Shown piece by piece: positions 44,542-54,440 of a DNA stretch of 64,000 bases. The notes under the pieces are model-generated. The model was given only the letters and a program-made list of their open reading frames with translations, ran no database searches and was not told the DNA's origin. This DNA is from Paraflavitalea pollutisoli (GTDB taxonomy: Bacteria > Bacteroidota > Bacteroidia > Chitinophagales > Chitinophagaceae). Location: NCBI RefSeq assembly GCF_029360705.1, contig NZ_JARKMX010000008.1, positions 2,224,202-2,288,201 on the forward strand, written 5' to 3'. The translations under genes were made by a program, and so were the position numbers. Positions within the stretch are counted from its first letter, which is position 1. Each line of letters starts with the position of its first letter.

Positions 44542-46521
44542 TTATTGGTAACCGGGGTTTTGATAAGCGGCTTTCTCCTCGGCCGTCGCCTCCATACCAT
44601 CAATCTGTGCTTGTGGTACGGGACGCAGGTAATACTTAGGCTCGATGGTGCGGGTAAACGTTTGTGGGGTATGATTGCCATACGCTGCTCCACCGATCTG
44701 GTAAGAGCCTGCGATTTCACTCCACTTTTGCGTACGCACCAGGTCAAACCAACGATGACCTTCCCCAAAATACTCGCGCGACCGCTCCGCCAGGATATAG
44801 TTGATATCGATCGTCGCCGGTGTGGCCACCATCATTGCAGCACTGTTATCTGCCACCAGCGCGGCATTGTTCTTATTGGAGAATTTCCACTTGCCGGCAC
44901 GCGCACGGACCACATTGATCAGGTCACGCGCCGATTTGCCCGCGGTCGTCGTAGCACCCTTCACGGCTGCTTCGGCAGCGATCAGGTAAAACTCGGAGAA
45001 CTTGGCGATCTTGAAAGGACGGGTACTGGTCGCATTAGGCTGTCCCAGGCCGGTACCATTATCGGTCCGGTATACACCCATCTTCCACAAACCGGGGAAT
45101 ACAATGCGGCTGATACCACGGGGCGACACGACAAAGTCTGCACGCCCAGGTATCACCCCAGCGCCGATACCATTCGATGTTTTATTGGGGAAATTAGCGC
45201 CAGACGGATACGTAATGCTACCCGCCAGTGTTTCATCCTCCAGGAAGCTGAGGATCGGCTGCCCTGGAATAACAGGAATCTCATTCGCATTGTACAGCGT
45301 CGCATTGGTGGTGCCACCTTTGGGCCAGTTGCCGCGGAATACCGTACTGAACGTTCCATCATACCGGGAGTCCAGTGTTTTATCAGCAAAGGTATTGGTG
45401 ATCGCACCGATGGTAGGCGCCATACGCGTATAAGGACGACCCAACATTTGTGCCGCTTCACGCTGTACGGAGCTTACGCCTGAACCCGTACCGTCTGCAT
45501 TGGGTGCACTTCTGACCACCGTATAGTTAAAGGTCACCATCCATACCGCCGAGTTCCGGCCATTACCAGCCTCACTGTCGAAACAAGCCAGGCAGGCACC
45601 GTTATAAAACTCGCTTTCCTGTGTGTGGTCGGCAAACAGCAGCATTTCCTTGTTGCGGTCATTGCCCCCTACATGCAGATCATAGAACGTATTCTCCAGG
45701 CCATAAGGTCCGGGATTATCGATACCCTGTACAGATACATCATACGCTTTCTGGAAATACCAGGCAGCATCATGCCCATCGGGATCCGTTCTCGCTACTT
45801 GCGGATACGTTGGAATATTGTTCGGGTTCTGGATCCACCAGGCATACGTCAGGTAGGCCTTCGATAAATACAGCCTGGCTACGTTCTTCGTAACACCACC
45901 GGGTACCCGTGGCTGGTCAGGCAGTTCGGAGATCGCCTGCAGCAGATCAGGAAAGATGGCTTTGGTGTATACTTCCGGTACCGGGTTACGCGTCGATTTC
46001 CGGGAAGGTGCCGTATTGAACTTCAACGGGCCTGCACCAAGGTCCAAAGGCACGCCGCCAAAAGTCTGCACCAGCAGGAAATAATCGAAAGCCCGGAAGA
46101 ACCTGGCTTCGGCGATGAGTGAGGCCGGTATCGTCCCTACGGCGCCTGCATTCTCGATGATACCACTGGCCGTATTGATATTGGAGAAAGCCGTGCCCCA
46201 TAAGGCATCCGACCGGCTGCTGGCCGGCGTGATCTGACCAACACCACTCAGGTCCATATCGCGGAAATTGGCATCAGCGCTCTGAGCCCAGGTATATTCA
46301 TCCGTACCTGTTTCGAGGGTATTATAATAGTACGGCTGTCCGTAAATAAATCGCAAGTGCGCATACTGGGAGGTGATACCGCCCTGCACCCCTTTCTCGG
46401 TCTTGAAGAAACCGGGCTCGTAAAAACTGCGCGGCTGCTCCTCCAGGATCTTGTTGCATCCCGACAACAGGGTCAGCACGCCTGCCGATGCTATGATTGA
46501 CTTGATAAGCAGATGTTTCAT
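44542..46521 (-). CDS. susD: SusD/RagB-family glycan-binding lipoprotein
   Basis: A 659-residue protein with a lipoprotein signal (TLLSGCNKILEEQP, Cys 22) and the SusD fold pattern: FKTEKGVQGGITSQYAHLR at the N-terminus, RFFRAFDYFLLVQTFGGVPLDL, VARLYLSKAYLTYAWW (TPR helices), and the C-terminal RSREYFGEGHRWFDLVRTQKW. SusD caps the SusC pore on the cell surface and holds the glycan. It lies 12 bp after the susC stop. Which glycan is not visible, though a GH13 alpha-amylase gene is 8 kb away. Confidence 0.93.
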   Translation of the reverse strand: MKHLLIKSIIASAGVLTLLSGCNKILEEQPRSFYEPGFFKTEKGVQGGITSQYAHLRFIYGQPYYYNTLETGTDEYTWAQSADANFRDMDLSGVGQITPASSRSDALWGTAFSNINTASGIIENAGAVGTIPASLIAEARFFRAFDYFLLVQTFGGVPLDLGAGPLKFNTAPSRKSTRNPVPEVYTKAIFPDLLQAISELPDQPRVPGGVTKNVARLYLSKAYLTYAWWIQNPNNIPTYPQVARTDPDGHDAAWYFQKAYDVSVQGIDNPGPYGLENTFYDLHVGGNDRNKEMLLFADHTQESEFYNGACLACFDSEAGNGRNSAVWMVTFNYTVVRSAPNADGTGSGVSSVQREAAQMLGRPYTRMAPTIGAITNTFADKTLDSRYDGTFSTVFRGNWPKGGTTNATLYNANEIPVIPGQPILSFLEDETLAGSITYPSGANFPNKTSNGIGAGVIPGRADFVVSPRGISRIVFPGLWKMGVYRTDNGTGLGQPNATSTRPFKIAKFSEFYLIAAEAAVKGATTTAGKSARDLINVVRARAGKWKFSNKNNAALVADNSAAMMVATPATIDINYILAERSREYFGEGHRWFDLVRTQKWSEIAGSYQIGGAAYGNHTPQTFTRTIEPKYYLRPVPQAQIDGMEATAEEKAAYQNPGYQ

Positions 46522-46533
46522 ATACTGAATGAT

Positions 46534-49500
46534 TTAAAAGGTCAGGTTGACGCCAACAATATAGTTACGGGTAGCGGGAGTATTGTAGCCCACAGTCAGG
46601 ATACGCCGCAAATTGTTATTGAGGTTGACAGACGCATTCTCATTGCCATAGGAATTCGTTTCCGGATCCATACCCGATTCCTTGTGGAAAGGAGAGAACA
46701 GCACAAACGGATTTTGTGCCGTGGCGTACATCCGCAGTTTGATGGCCGAATTGCGGATCACACTCCTGCTGAAATCGTACCCCAGCGTAATGGTGCGCAC
46801 CTTCAGGAACGATCCATCGAAATAACTGAGCGTACTGCCGTACTTGGGGTTGTCGCTGCTGACGATACCTCCTGGCTTGGGATACTTGGCTCCTGTGTTT
46901 TCAGGCGTCCAGTAGTCAACCGCGATATTGTTGCGGCGCCCGCTCAACAGGTTGAGGTAACCGTTCGATCCGTGAATGGTACTGAAGAGAATGCCACCAC
47001 CGCGGAAGAAACCCACGATACCAAGATCGAAGCCTTTCCAACCAACGCGGGTATTGAAACCTCCCTGAAAATCGGGATCCACATCCATGATCTGCCGGTC
47101 GGCTGGTCCGATAGCACGTTCAGGAGTGCCGTCCGCTTTATTACCACCGGTATATTTTACTTTGATCATGCCCACATTGCCACCTGGCTCCAGCACATTC
47201 AGGTTGGCATCTCCCTGCTGCCACAGACCGATACGCTCGTAGTCGAAGATGGCGTTGATGTTATGTCCCACAAACCACCAGTTGGCTTCGTCGCGCGTTT
47301 GGCCAGAGGCCAACGAGGTCAGCTTGTTCCGGTTCATGTAAATATTGGCACCCAGGTCCCAGGTCCAGCCATTGGAACCATCGAGGATGGTACCGTTCAA
47401 AGCCAGCTCGAAACCCTTGTTTTCCGTCGAACCGATATTGGCCGTATAGCCGGTTACACCAGAAGTAGGTGGCAGGCTCAGCCCCAACAGGATATCTTCT
47501 GTTTTGGTAACGTAGTATTCGATCGTACCCGACAGCCTGTTCTTCAACAGGGAGAAGTCAAGCCCCACATTCACGGTTTTTGAAAACTCCCAGCCCAGGT
47601 CGGCATTGGGCAGTTGTGATACATAGTAGCCGGTAGAATACGTGGTTGGTCCAAAATTGTAAGGTCTTGTATCCAGGCGGCCCAGCGTAGCATAGGGGGC
47701 GATGGCCTGGTTGGACGTCTGACCAAAACCAGCCCGCAATTTCAGGCTATTGATCACCGGAACATTCTGCATAAACGACTCGTTGGAGATATTCCAACCT
47801 ACCGACACGGCAGGATAGGTATGCCATTTATGACCGGGCGCCAGTCTCGAAGAGGCGTCGGAACGAACGGTAGCGGAGATCATGTACCGGTTATCGTAAG
47901 AATACATCAGTCGTCCCATGGCCGACATCAGCCCCCACAATTGATAATCCTGGTTGGCAGGATCAACAACGATCTGCCCCGCAGCCTGTCCGATATTGTA
48001 GAATTGAAAAGCGTCGGCGGGTATATCCCGGGCCGACATATTCGAGCGGGTGTATTTACTCTGTTCTACAGAATACAAAGCCACCGCATTGAAAGTATGC
48101 TTACCGAAGGACCGGTCGAAGGTCAACAGGTTTTCTAACGTCCAATGCAGCGTGTTGCGATTGTCGACCGAAGCAGCAGAAGCCGTCGTGGGATTCAGTG
48201 CATCCCCTACCCCCTGACCGGTATAGGCACCGTTGTTGGTTTGAATATAATCTAAGCCCAGGTTCACCCGGTATTTCAGTCCGTCGAGGAAGGGCGCTTT
48301 CACTTCGCCATACACCGCATTATAGGTAGCAAAACCACGGGTCTCATTCACCCACTGACTGTTATCACGTAAGTTCCGGACAACATCTTTGGTGTACACA
48401 TACTGGTTATCGGCCGCCATCCGTATACCGCGACGCAAAGTACCGTCGTCATTGTATGGAGAAGAGATCGGTGTCATGCTCAGGGTATTGTACAAACCCA
48501 CCTGGTTACCCTCACTTTCGTTGAAGTTGGAATTGGAAGTAAAGCCCACCCGAAACAGTTTACCTACCTGTTGATCGATCGACCCGCGCAACGCATACCG
48601 TTTGTATTGCTGCGTGGGGATCACCCCCTGGTTGAGGTAGTAGCCACCGCCAAAATTATAATTGCCCGTCTCCGAGCCACCAGAAAGGCTGATGTTGTGG
48701 TCGGTGACCATACCGGTCTGGTAAAACAGGTCCTGCCAGTCCGTATCTATATTATCGGCTTCGTCTTGTCCGTTGGGGTATTGGTTCGCCGCCTTCCGCA
48801 GGGCAACAAACTCGGGACCATTCATCATCGGGTATTTCGCAAATACTTTTTGCGCACCCACATAACCGCTGTAATTGATGCGTGGCTTACGGTTGCGGCC
48901 GCCCTTTTCGGTGGTAACGAGGATAACGCCATTAGCACCCCGCGATCCATAGATGGCAGTAGCAGAGGCATCCTTCAATACATCGACACTTTTGATATCG
49001 TTGGGATTGATATCGGCCAGGGAACCAATGAAGGGAATACCATCCAGCACGATCAGCGGATTGTTGTCGGCACTCAGCGAACGCGTACCGCGGATGCGGA
49101 TCTGCATCGTAGCGCCTGGCCTGGTAGAAGTCTGAGCGATATCGACCCCCGCCAATCTTCCCTGCAGCGCCTGGGAGATATTGGGCGCCGGCACTTCGCG
49201 CATTTTTTCGCCGCCAATGGTAGCCACCGAGCCGGTTACCGCCTCTTTACGTTGCGTACCGTAGCCCACGACCACCACCTCACCCAGGTCGCCTGCCGAC
49301 GCAGTCAACACCACGTCAACGGTACTGGCCGTACCAACCTTCACTTCCTTGGTGGTAAAACCGACATTGGAGACGACGAGCGTAGCGCCCGCAGGTACCG
49401 CCAGCGTAAAAGAGCCGTCATCGGCGGTATTGGTTCCCGTACTGGAACCTTTAATGGTCACAGAGGCGCCGGGGACCGGCTCTCCTTTGTTGCTGGTCAC

Positions 49501-49638
49501 CTTTCCCTTCACCGTTTGCTGCGCAACGGCAGCGGTGATACAGGCCAATAAAAAGAATAACATCATTGCAGTCGTTTTTGTCCGCAACAGACCGGGCAGG
49601 ACAAATCCAAACTGACTTGGACTTTTTTTCATATTCAT
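46534..49638 (-). CDS. susC: SusC/RagA-family TonB-linked outer-membrane transporter
   Basis: The ATG at 49638 (MNMKKSPSQFGF) is chosen; a frame from 49878 adds a long unrelated stretch. In the 1034-residue protein, a signal peptide (about 20-40) is followed by a carboxypeptidase-regulatory-like domain (QQTVKGKVTSNKGEPVPGAS to FTTKEVKVG), a plug (VVVVGYGTQRKEAVTGSVATI; SIKVDVLKDASATAIYGSRGANGVI-like block) and the 22-stranded barrel ending VGVNLTF. It imports a glycan or similar ligand with TonB energy. First gene of the susCD operon, divergent from the second LacI gene. Confidence 0.94.
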   Translation of the reverse strand: MNMKKSPSQFGFVLPGLLRTKTTAMMLFFLLACITAAVAQQTVKGKVTSNKGEPVPGASVTIKGSSTGTNTADDGSFTLAVPAGATLVVSNVGFTTKEVKVGTASTVDVVLTASAGDLGEVVVVGYGTQRKEAVTGSVATIGGEKMREVPAPNISQALQGRLAGVDIAQTSTRPGATMQIRIRGTRSLSADNNPLIVLDGIPFIGSLADINPNDIKSVDVLKDASATAIYGSRGANGVILVTTEKGGRNRKPRINYSGYVGAQKVFAKYPMMNGPEFVALRKAANQYPNGQDEADNIDTDWQDLFYQTGMVTDHNISLSGGSETGNYNFGGGYYLNQGVIPTQQYKRYALRGSIDQQVGKLFRVGFTSNSNFNESEGNQVGLYNTLSMTPISSPYNDDGTLRRGIRMAADNQYVYTKDVVRNLRDNSQWVNETRGFATYNAVYGEVKAPFLDGLKYRVNLGLDYIQTNNGAYTGQGVGDALNPTTASAASVDNRNTLHWTLENLLTFDRSFGKHTFNAVALYSVEQSKYTRSNMSARDIPADAFQFYNIGQAAGQIVVDPANQDYQLWGLMSAMGRLMYSYDNRYMISATVRSDASSRLAPGHKWHTYPAVSVGWNISNESFMQNVPVINSLKLRAGFGQTSNQAIAPYATLGRLDTRPYNFGPTTYSTGYYVSQLPNADLGWEFSKTVNVGLDFSLLKNRLSGTIEYYVTKTEDILLGLSLPPTSGVTGYTANIGSTENKGFELALNGTILDGSNGWTWDLGANIYMNRNKLTSLASGQTRDEANWWFVGHNINAIFDYERIGLWQQGDANLNVLEPGGNVGMIKVKYTGGNKADGTPERAIGPADRQIMDVDPDFQGGFNTRVGWKGFDLGIVGFFRGGGILFSTIHGSNGYLNLLSGRRNNIAVDYWTPENTGAKYPKPGGIVSSDNPKYGSTLSYFDGSFLKVRTITLGYDFSRSVIRNSAIKLRMYATAQNPFVLFSPFHKESGMDPETNSYGNENASVNLNNNLRRILTVGYNTPATRNYIVGVNLTF

Positions 49639-50036
49639 CGTTTTGGTAGTAGAAGATGTGTTGGGGAAACCGGTCTTACCGGATGCAGCTCGCCGCCGAG
49701 CGGCGTTGGGCCCATGGCGGTCAGCCCGGGCCCACCATAAAAAAGTAGCGGATATAAGAAAAGCGTGAAAGAAGATCAGGCTGTTCCATACGGCATTATT
49801 AAGAAGTGAGCAATCGTTTGGCAGCACCTTGTACAGCGACTGCCAGAACGAATATAGGTAAAAAATACAAAATAGCAACCGATTACATTTTTTGTTGCAT
49901 AAATCCTATATTTATAAAGCCACAGTGGCCGAAGGCTGCACATAAGAATTTGATAAAACTCAATCATATAGCCGTAAATGGCATAGAAATGGGGCCTTTC
50001 CCGGCTATTGAAATAAATCACAACCGATTGCAAAAT
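49639..50036. other. Divergent susC-LacI control region
   Basis: About 400 bp. The 9-mer CAACCGATT occurs twice in the same orientation (49876-49884 and 50021-50029), the second just ahead of the LacI ATG. The half nearer susC is GC-rich with a GCCGCCGAGCGGCG-like stem near 49692, the half nearer LacI is AT-rich. Operators for one or both LacI proteins are expected here but no full palindrome was identified. Confidence 0.5.
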
Positions 50037-51074
50037 ATGGAGCAAAAGAGAGAGGTTACCATCCATGATATTGCCCGGAGATTGAAAGTTTCATCTGCCA
50101 CGGTGAGCCGGGCATTGCGCGACAATCCGGCCATCACCCGGCAAACACGGGCCCGCGTACAGGAGGCTGCCCGGCAGTTGGGGTACCGGCACAATATATT
50201 CGCCAGCAGCCTGCGCAAACAACAAACCAATACGATCGGCATCATCGTTCACGAGCTCAACAGCCATTTCATCACGTCCGTATTGACCGGCATTGAAAAG
50301 GTCACGTCTGCAGCAGGCTACGACCTGATCATCGCCCATTCGGCAGAAAGCTATAAAAAGGAAGTCGCCAACGTCACCAATCTTTTTCATAAACGGGTCG
50401 ACGGACTGATCGCCTCCCTGGCCTGCGACACCAACAGGCTTGACCACTACGCTTTATTTGAAGACAAGGGAATTCCGGTCGTTTTTTTCGACCGGGTAGA
50501 AGAAACCGTTGGCAGTACCCGCGTGATCATCGACAATTATACCTGTGGTTACCTGGCTACGCAACACCTGATCGAGCAGGGTTGCCGGCGCATTGCGCTG
50601 GTGACGGCCAACCTGGAACGCAATGTCTACCAGGAGCGCTTCCAGGGCTACCAGGCGGCACTGACCGCCAACGGACTATTATTGGAGGAGAAACTCGTCC
50701 TGATCAGGGGACTACAAGAATCATGCGGCCGGGAGGCCGCAGCAGCCATCCTGCAGATGGCGCCCCTGCCCGATGGCGTATTCATCACCAATGATTTCAC
50801 CGCATCGGTATGTCTGCAACATTTTAAACAACATGGCTTGCGCATACCGGCAGACATAGCCATTGTTGGTTTCAACAATGATGTAATTGGCCGGCTGGTA
50901 GAGCCAGCCCTGACCACCATCGATTATTGTGGAGAAGAAATGGGCGAACAGGCCGCCCGCAGCCTCATCGAACATCTTCAAGCGCCAGCCGTCAATGTAC
51001 CCGCCACCACCATCTCTATCCGGTCACAACTCATAGTGCGTGAATCTTCGTTAAAGAAACCGCACGCCTCCTAA
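50037..51074 (+). CDS. LacI-family transcriptional regulator 2
   Basis: The ATG at 50037 (MEQKREVTIHDIARRL) places the HTH at the N-terminus as in all LacI proteins; the frame opening at 49806 is non-coding leader. The 345-residue protein shows HTH (VTIHDIARRLKVSSATVSRALRDNPAITRQTRARVQ), hinge (IFASSLRKQQTNTIGIIV) and ligand domain (VVFFDRVEETVGSTRVIIDNY, DGVFITNDFTASV). It is divergent from susC by 399 bp and is the closest candidate for its local regulator. Its stop shares bases with that of the kinase on the other strand. Confidence 0.92.
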   Translation: MEQKREVTIHDIARRLKVSSATVSRALRDNPAITRQTRARVQEAARQLGYRHNIFASSLRKQQTNTIGIIVHELNSHFITSVLTGIEKVTSAAGYDLIIAHSAESYKKEVANVTNLFHKRVDGLIASLACDTNRLDHYALFEDKGIPVVFFDRVEETVGSTRVIIDNYTCGYLATQHLIEQGCRRIALVTANLERNVYQERFQGYQAALTANGLLLEEKLVLIRGLQESCGREAAAAILQMAPLPDGVFITNDFTASVCLQHFKQHGLRIPADIAIVGFNNDVIGRLVEPALTTIDYCGEEMGEQAARSLIEHLQAPAVNVPATTISIRSQLIVRESSLKKPHAS

Positions 51075-54000
51075 TCGGCTTGTCGAAAAATAATAAAGTT
51101 CGAGAGGGTAATTACAGCACCATTACCTGGGAGATTGGCTACTATAATCTCAACATTCAATAGCTTACAAAAAGCGCTGATAAAATAATAGCCATATCCG
51201 GAATTGCCTTTGATGGCACTAAGGCTGTTAAAGGGATCATGCGTGATCTGCTTCACCCGCTCAAGCGTGTGAGTTTGGAAGCCCCTGCCCGTATCGCTTA
51301 TCACAATATGTGCAAGAGCGCCTTCGGTTATTACCGCTAGCTTGATTTGTCCGTTGCTGGTATACTTATTGGCATTATCGATCAGATTGCGCAACACGAT
51401 CTGCAGCAACTGCCGGTCAGTTTCAATGCATAAGTCTAAAGGGATATCAAAACTGAACACATTGCCCTTTTGCTTCATCACATCGCCCGCAAAATTGCCA
51501 AGTTGATTAAAAAGTTTACTCAGCACAACAGACTCCTTATTGATCGAAAACTCACTGCCCTGGCTCTTGATCCAATATCCAAATTCCTGCACAAACCGAT
51601 GTATGGCGTCAGATCCATGAAGCAATTCCCGACTCAGTTCCGCCGCACGCGGATTATCGTTCTGTAAAGCATTTTCGTGCAAACTGCCGGCAACATCCGT
51701 TAAAAAACGTAGCGGCGATTGCAGGTCATGAGAGATGGTCATCGACATCATCTCGAGTAGTCTGCTATGGCGCGCCAGTTCATTCTTCGACCTTTGAAGA
51801 TGGTCTACTGTGGCCCCTAACTCTTCGATCAGCTTTTCTTGTTCTTTGGTACGATAAACGATCTCTTGTTCCAACCGCACTTGCTGACGGGCGAGGTACC
51901 GGTAGCGTAGCCGCATGGCTAACCAGATGCCTGCCAACAATAATAAAGCAATGAACAACTTAAACCATATCTTTTCATAGTAAACAGGCTGCAGGGTAAA
52001 AGGGATAGTCTTTATCGACATACGATGACCAAACCCATTCATTTTCCGCACAACCAGCGCATACTCACCATGCGGTAGCCGGTCGAAATTAAGCCGTCCA
52101 TCCGCAGGCATCGTATTCCACGTACTGTCTGCCCCCTGTAGCTGGTATTCTATAAAATGATTATTAGGATGTCCGAAGTAGGGAGAAGAAATGGCAAAAC
52201 GGATATGAACACTACCGGCAGGAAATTTTATTGTTTGCCCCTTCCACGGATAGATAAGCGAATCAGCAGCCACCTGGTCAATGTAGATGTCATTGGTTGA
52301 AAAAGCCGGTTCGATCTTTAAGGGATCAAATTGAACAAGGCCATTCATGGAGGGGAAGGAAAACAAGCCTCCACTTGTTCTGATCGCCGACGGCCAACAT
52401 CCTCCATTGAATTCGTTTGTCAGAAAACCATCGGTTTTATCGTAATAATGATAATAAATAGACTTTGTACCGCCACGTATAAAATCTACCAGGTCGCTCA
52501 TGCGGGCCTGAAACAAGCCTTTATTAGTACTCATCCAGCAATAACCGTGATCATCTTCCATAAAGGCATGCACGCGGGCCAGGTAGCGGTTTGGATCTTG
52601 TGGCAATTTAACGATCTGGTTACCGGTTAACGCAAACAACCCACTTCCGTAGGTACCGATCCAAAGTATTCCGCGGCGGTCCAGGTAAAGGTGACGAATC
52701 CCTTTTCCCTTAAAATATGGTACCAGGGTGAACGCTCCCGTATTAACATTTAACCTGGCCAGGCCTCTGTAACTCGCAACCCAAAACATACCCCCACCAA
52801 TCTCCTGCATCGCTTCTATTAAAGGGAATTGTTCTTTATCCGGAGACTGCATCCATCTAATCTGCCCATTTTTCAGCTCTCCCAAAAACTGTGATTCAGC
52901 ACCTACCCACACACGCCCATCTGCGCTTTGAAAAAAACAGTTCACGGCTGTAATGGGTTCATGCTGAAAACCCATTCGTCGAAAATTGCTATCGAAATAC
53001 ACGAGACCGTTGACAGAATTGTGCAACCATTGGTTCAGTATATAACTGCCATCCTTTAAGCGCAGGATCGTTCTGTTCCGGAAGCTGTCGAGCTTAATAT
53101 ACCTATCATCCCCAAACACCCCCTTCTCCGTCACTACCCCGTTTTCGCCAAACGGCGCCTGGGCGTAGTAGACATTATCCAAAGCGCCCTTAATGGTTTT
53201 TGTGATGAATATCTTTTTTGTAAATTGATACAAGCCGTCCGCCAGCGTTCCGATGAAAAACGATTGCTTACCAGGAAGCTCTTTAATCCGCGTTACGATA
53301 CCTATTTTACCAACATGCCATTTATCCTTAACAATGGCTTCCAGGCCGTCGTTGGATATCACAATAATACAGATGAATTCACCCCATTGGACATATATTT
53401 TGTCGGAACTCCAGATCATCTTAGCCATGGCCATGCTATCTTTGAGCACCGGAAATCCCGTCATCTTTAGACGCCGAAATTGCAGCAAGGCGGTATCCGC
53501 TGCAACCAATTCCCGTTCACTGTTAAACCAATAATATCTGTTATTGACCAGCCCCAAACCGATGGCAGCGCGTAACGTACTACTTTTCGATGCTGGCATG
53601 ATCCAGGATGGTTCCTTCTTCTGCCGCACTTTCATAAAACAGCGAGCATACACCATAGGCTCCTGCAGCCCGGCTCCGCTCGTGAATTTATTGCCGGTTG
53701 AAGCAGACACTGTATAGGGTATCAGGCTGTCAAGTGCTGCCGGGCGGTAAAAACGATTGTGACTTTCCAACATTACGATGGTATCAGGTTCCTGCAGAAA
53801 TAGCCCTCCTGGCCGTCGCCGCATTGAATTTCCGTCGGGCAGCCGGTAGTAGTCCTGGAAGTGTTGACCGTCGAATCGTAAAAGGCCCGCTTCTGTGATC
53901 AGCCACAGATAGCCTTTCGGGTCGAGTTGCATATCCTTTACACTGTTTTGAGGAAGCCCATTTTCCGCATTGAAATGCCGGACATGATAACTGGGTGTAT

Positions 54001-54097
54001 CCTGTGCAAAGGATGTCATCGCAATGCAACAAAACGGCAGCATACAGAAAAAGGCAAAAGCCTTATTATAAAGCAAACAATTAAGAAATGACTTCAA
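51071..54097 (-). CDS. Propeller-type sensor histidine kinase 2, without receiver domain
   Basis: A 1008-residue relative of the kinase at 37378, similar over the whole length. Signal peptide (about 12-31, cleavage near TSFAQ), propeller repeats from RHFNAENGLPQNSVKDMQLDPKGYLWLITEAGLLRFDG on, a Y_Y_Y domain, a membrane helix near 712-730, HisKA with H790 (SHDLQSPLRF), N box (DNANKYT), DTGRGF, and again NSGYGYYF in place of the GxGLGL lid. Unlike hybrid two-component systems of glycan loci it ends after the HATPase, with no receiver or AraC HTH. It lies between LacI 2 and the amylase and overlaps LacI 2 by 4 bp at the stops. Confidence 0.9.
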   Translation of the reverse strand: MKSFLNCLLYNKAFAFFCMLPFCCIAMTSFAQDTPSYHVRHFNAENGLPQNSVKDMQLDPKGYLWLITEAGLLRFDGQHFQDYYRLPDGNSMRRRPGGLFLQEPDTIVMLESHNRFYRPAALDSLIPYTVSASTGNKFTSGAGLQEPMVYARCFMKVRQKKEPSWIMPASKSSTLRAAIGLGLVNNRYYWFNSERELVAADTALLQFRRLKMTGFPVLKDSMAMAKMIWSSDKIYVQWGEFICIIVISNDGLEAIVKDKWHVGKIGIVTRIKELPGKQSFFIGTLADGLYQFTKKIFITKTIKGALDNVYYAQAPFGENGVVTEKGVFGDDRYIKLDSFRNRTILRLKDGSYILNQWLHNSVNGLVYFDSNFRRMGFQHEPITAVNCFFQSADGRVWVGAESQFLGELKNGQIRWMQSPDKEQFPLIEAMQEIGGGMFWVASYRGLARLNVNTGAFTLVPYFKGKGIRHLYLDRRGILWIGTYGSGLFALTGNQIVKLPQDPNRYLARVHAFMEDDHGYCWMSTNKGLFQARMSDLVDFIRGGTKSIYYHYYDKTDGFLTNEFNGGCWPSAIRTSGGLFSFPSMNGLVQFDPLKIEPAFSTNDIYIDQVAADSLIYPWKGQTIKFPAGSVHIRFAISSPYFGHPNNHFIEYQLQGADSTWNTMPADGRLNFDRLPHGEYALVVRKMNGFGHRMSIKTIPFTLQPVYYEKIWFKLFIALLLLAGIWLAMRLRYRYLARQQVRLEQEIVYRTKEQEKLIEELGATVDHLQRSKNELARHSRLLEMMSMTISHDLQSPLRFLTDVAGSLHENALQNDNPRAAELSRELLHGSDAIHRFVQEFGYWIKSQGSEFSINKESVVLSKLFNQLGNFAGDVMKQKGNVFSFDIPLDLCIETDRQLLQIVLRNLIDNANKYTSNGQIKLAVITEGALAHIVISDTGRGFQTHTLERVKQITHDPFNSLSAIKGNSGYGYYFISAFCKLLNVEIIVANLPGNGAVITLSNFIIFRQAD

Positions 54098-54440
54098 TGA
54101 TCAACCATTTATGGGTGTTACCAGTACTTTTCATTGAAGGCACGGAGGGAAACAGCTTGTCGTAGAATCTATGAGACTAATTTAAATGATTTGATGGGAG
54201 TAAGGCCGAAACAGTTAATAAAAACTTATATATCTTGTATAAACTTAAACAGCTGACTACAAAGTTTATAGCCTGTAGAAAAAGTCCTGCAAGTCATATG
54301 GCCCCCAGCAGCCCTTGCGCCGAAATACCCAAAATGGGATAAAAAAACCACAATATTTGCACATACGGGCCTGATTGCCGTTCAGGAACAGCTCATCGAC
54401 AGGATTCGCAAATTGCTATATACCGCCTAAAATCTCCCCC
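54098..54440. other. Divergent kinase-amylase intergenic region
   Basis: 343 bp. It holds the third copy of the shared promoter element (54160-54184), facing the kinase. The AT-rich stretch 54215-54260 contains repeated TATA(T/A)A motifs. The amylase promoter should lie nearer 54400 but no full -7 box was seen. Confidence 0.5.
54160..54184 (-). promoter_or_regulatory. Shared promoter element, copy 3 (propeller kinase 2)
   Basis: Read on the minus strand: TAAATTAG, two bases, then TCATAGATTCTACGA, a 15-bp inverted repeat identical to copy 1 but for the central base. It lies 63-87 bp before the kinase start codon, and the spacing between box and dyad is the same as in the other two copies. Confidence 0.75.

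Noticed and set aside
46513-47583. 356-codon plus-strand frame inside susC
   Set aside because: Antisense shadow of a clear SusC barrel; the product has no protein family character.
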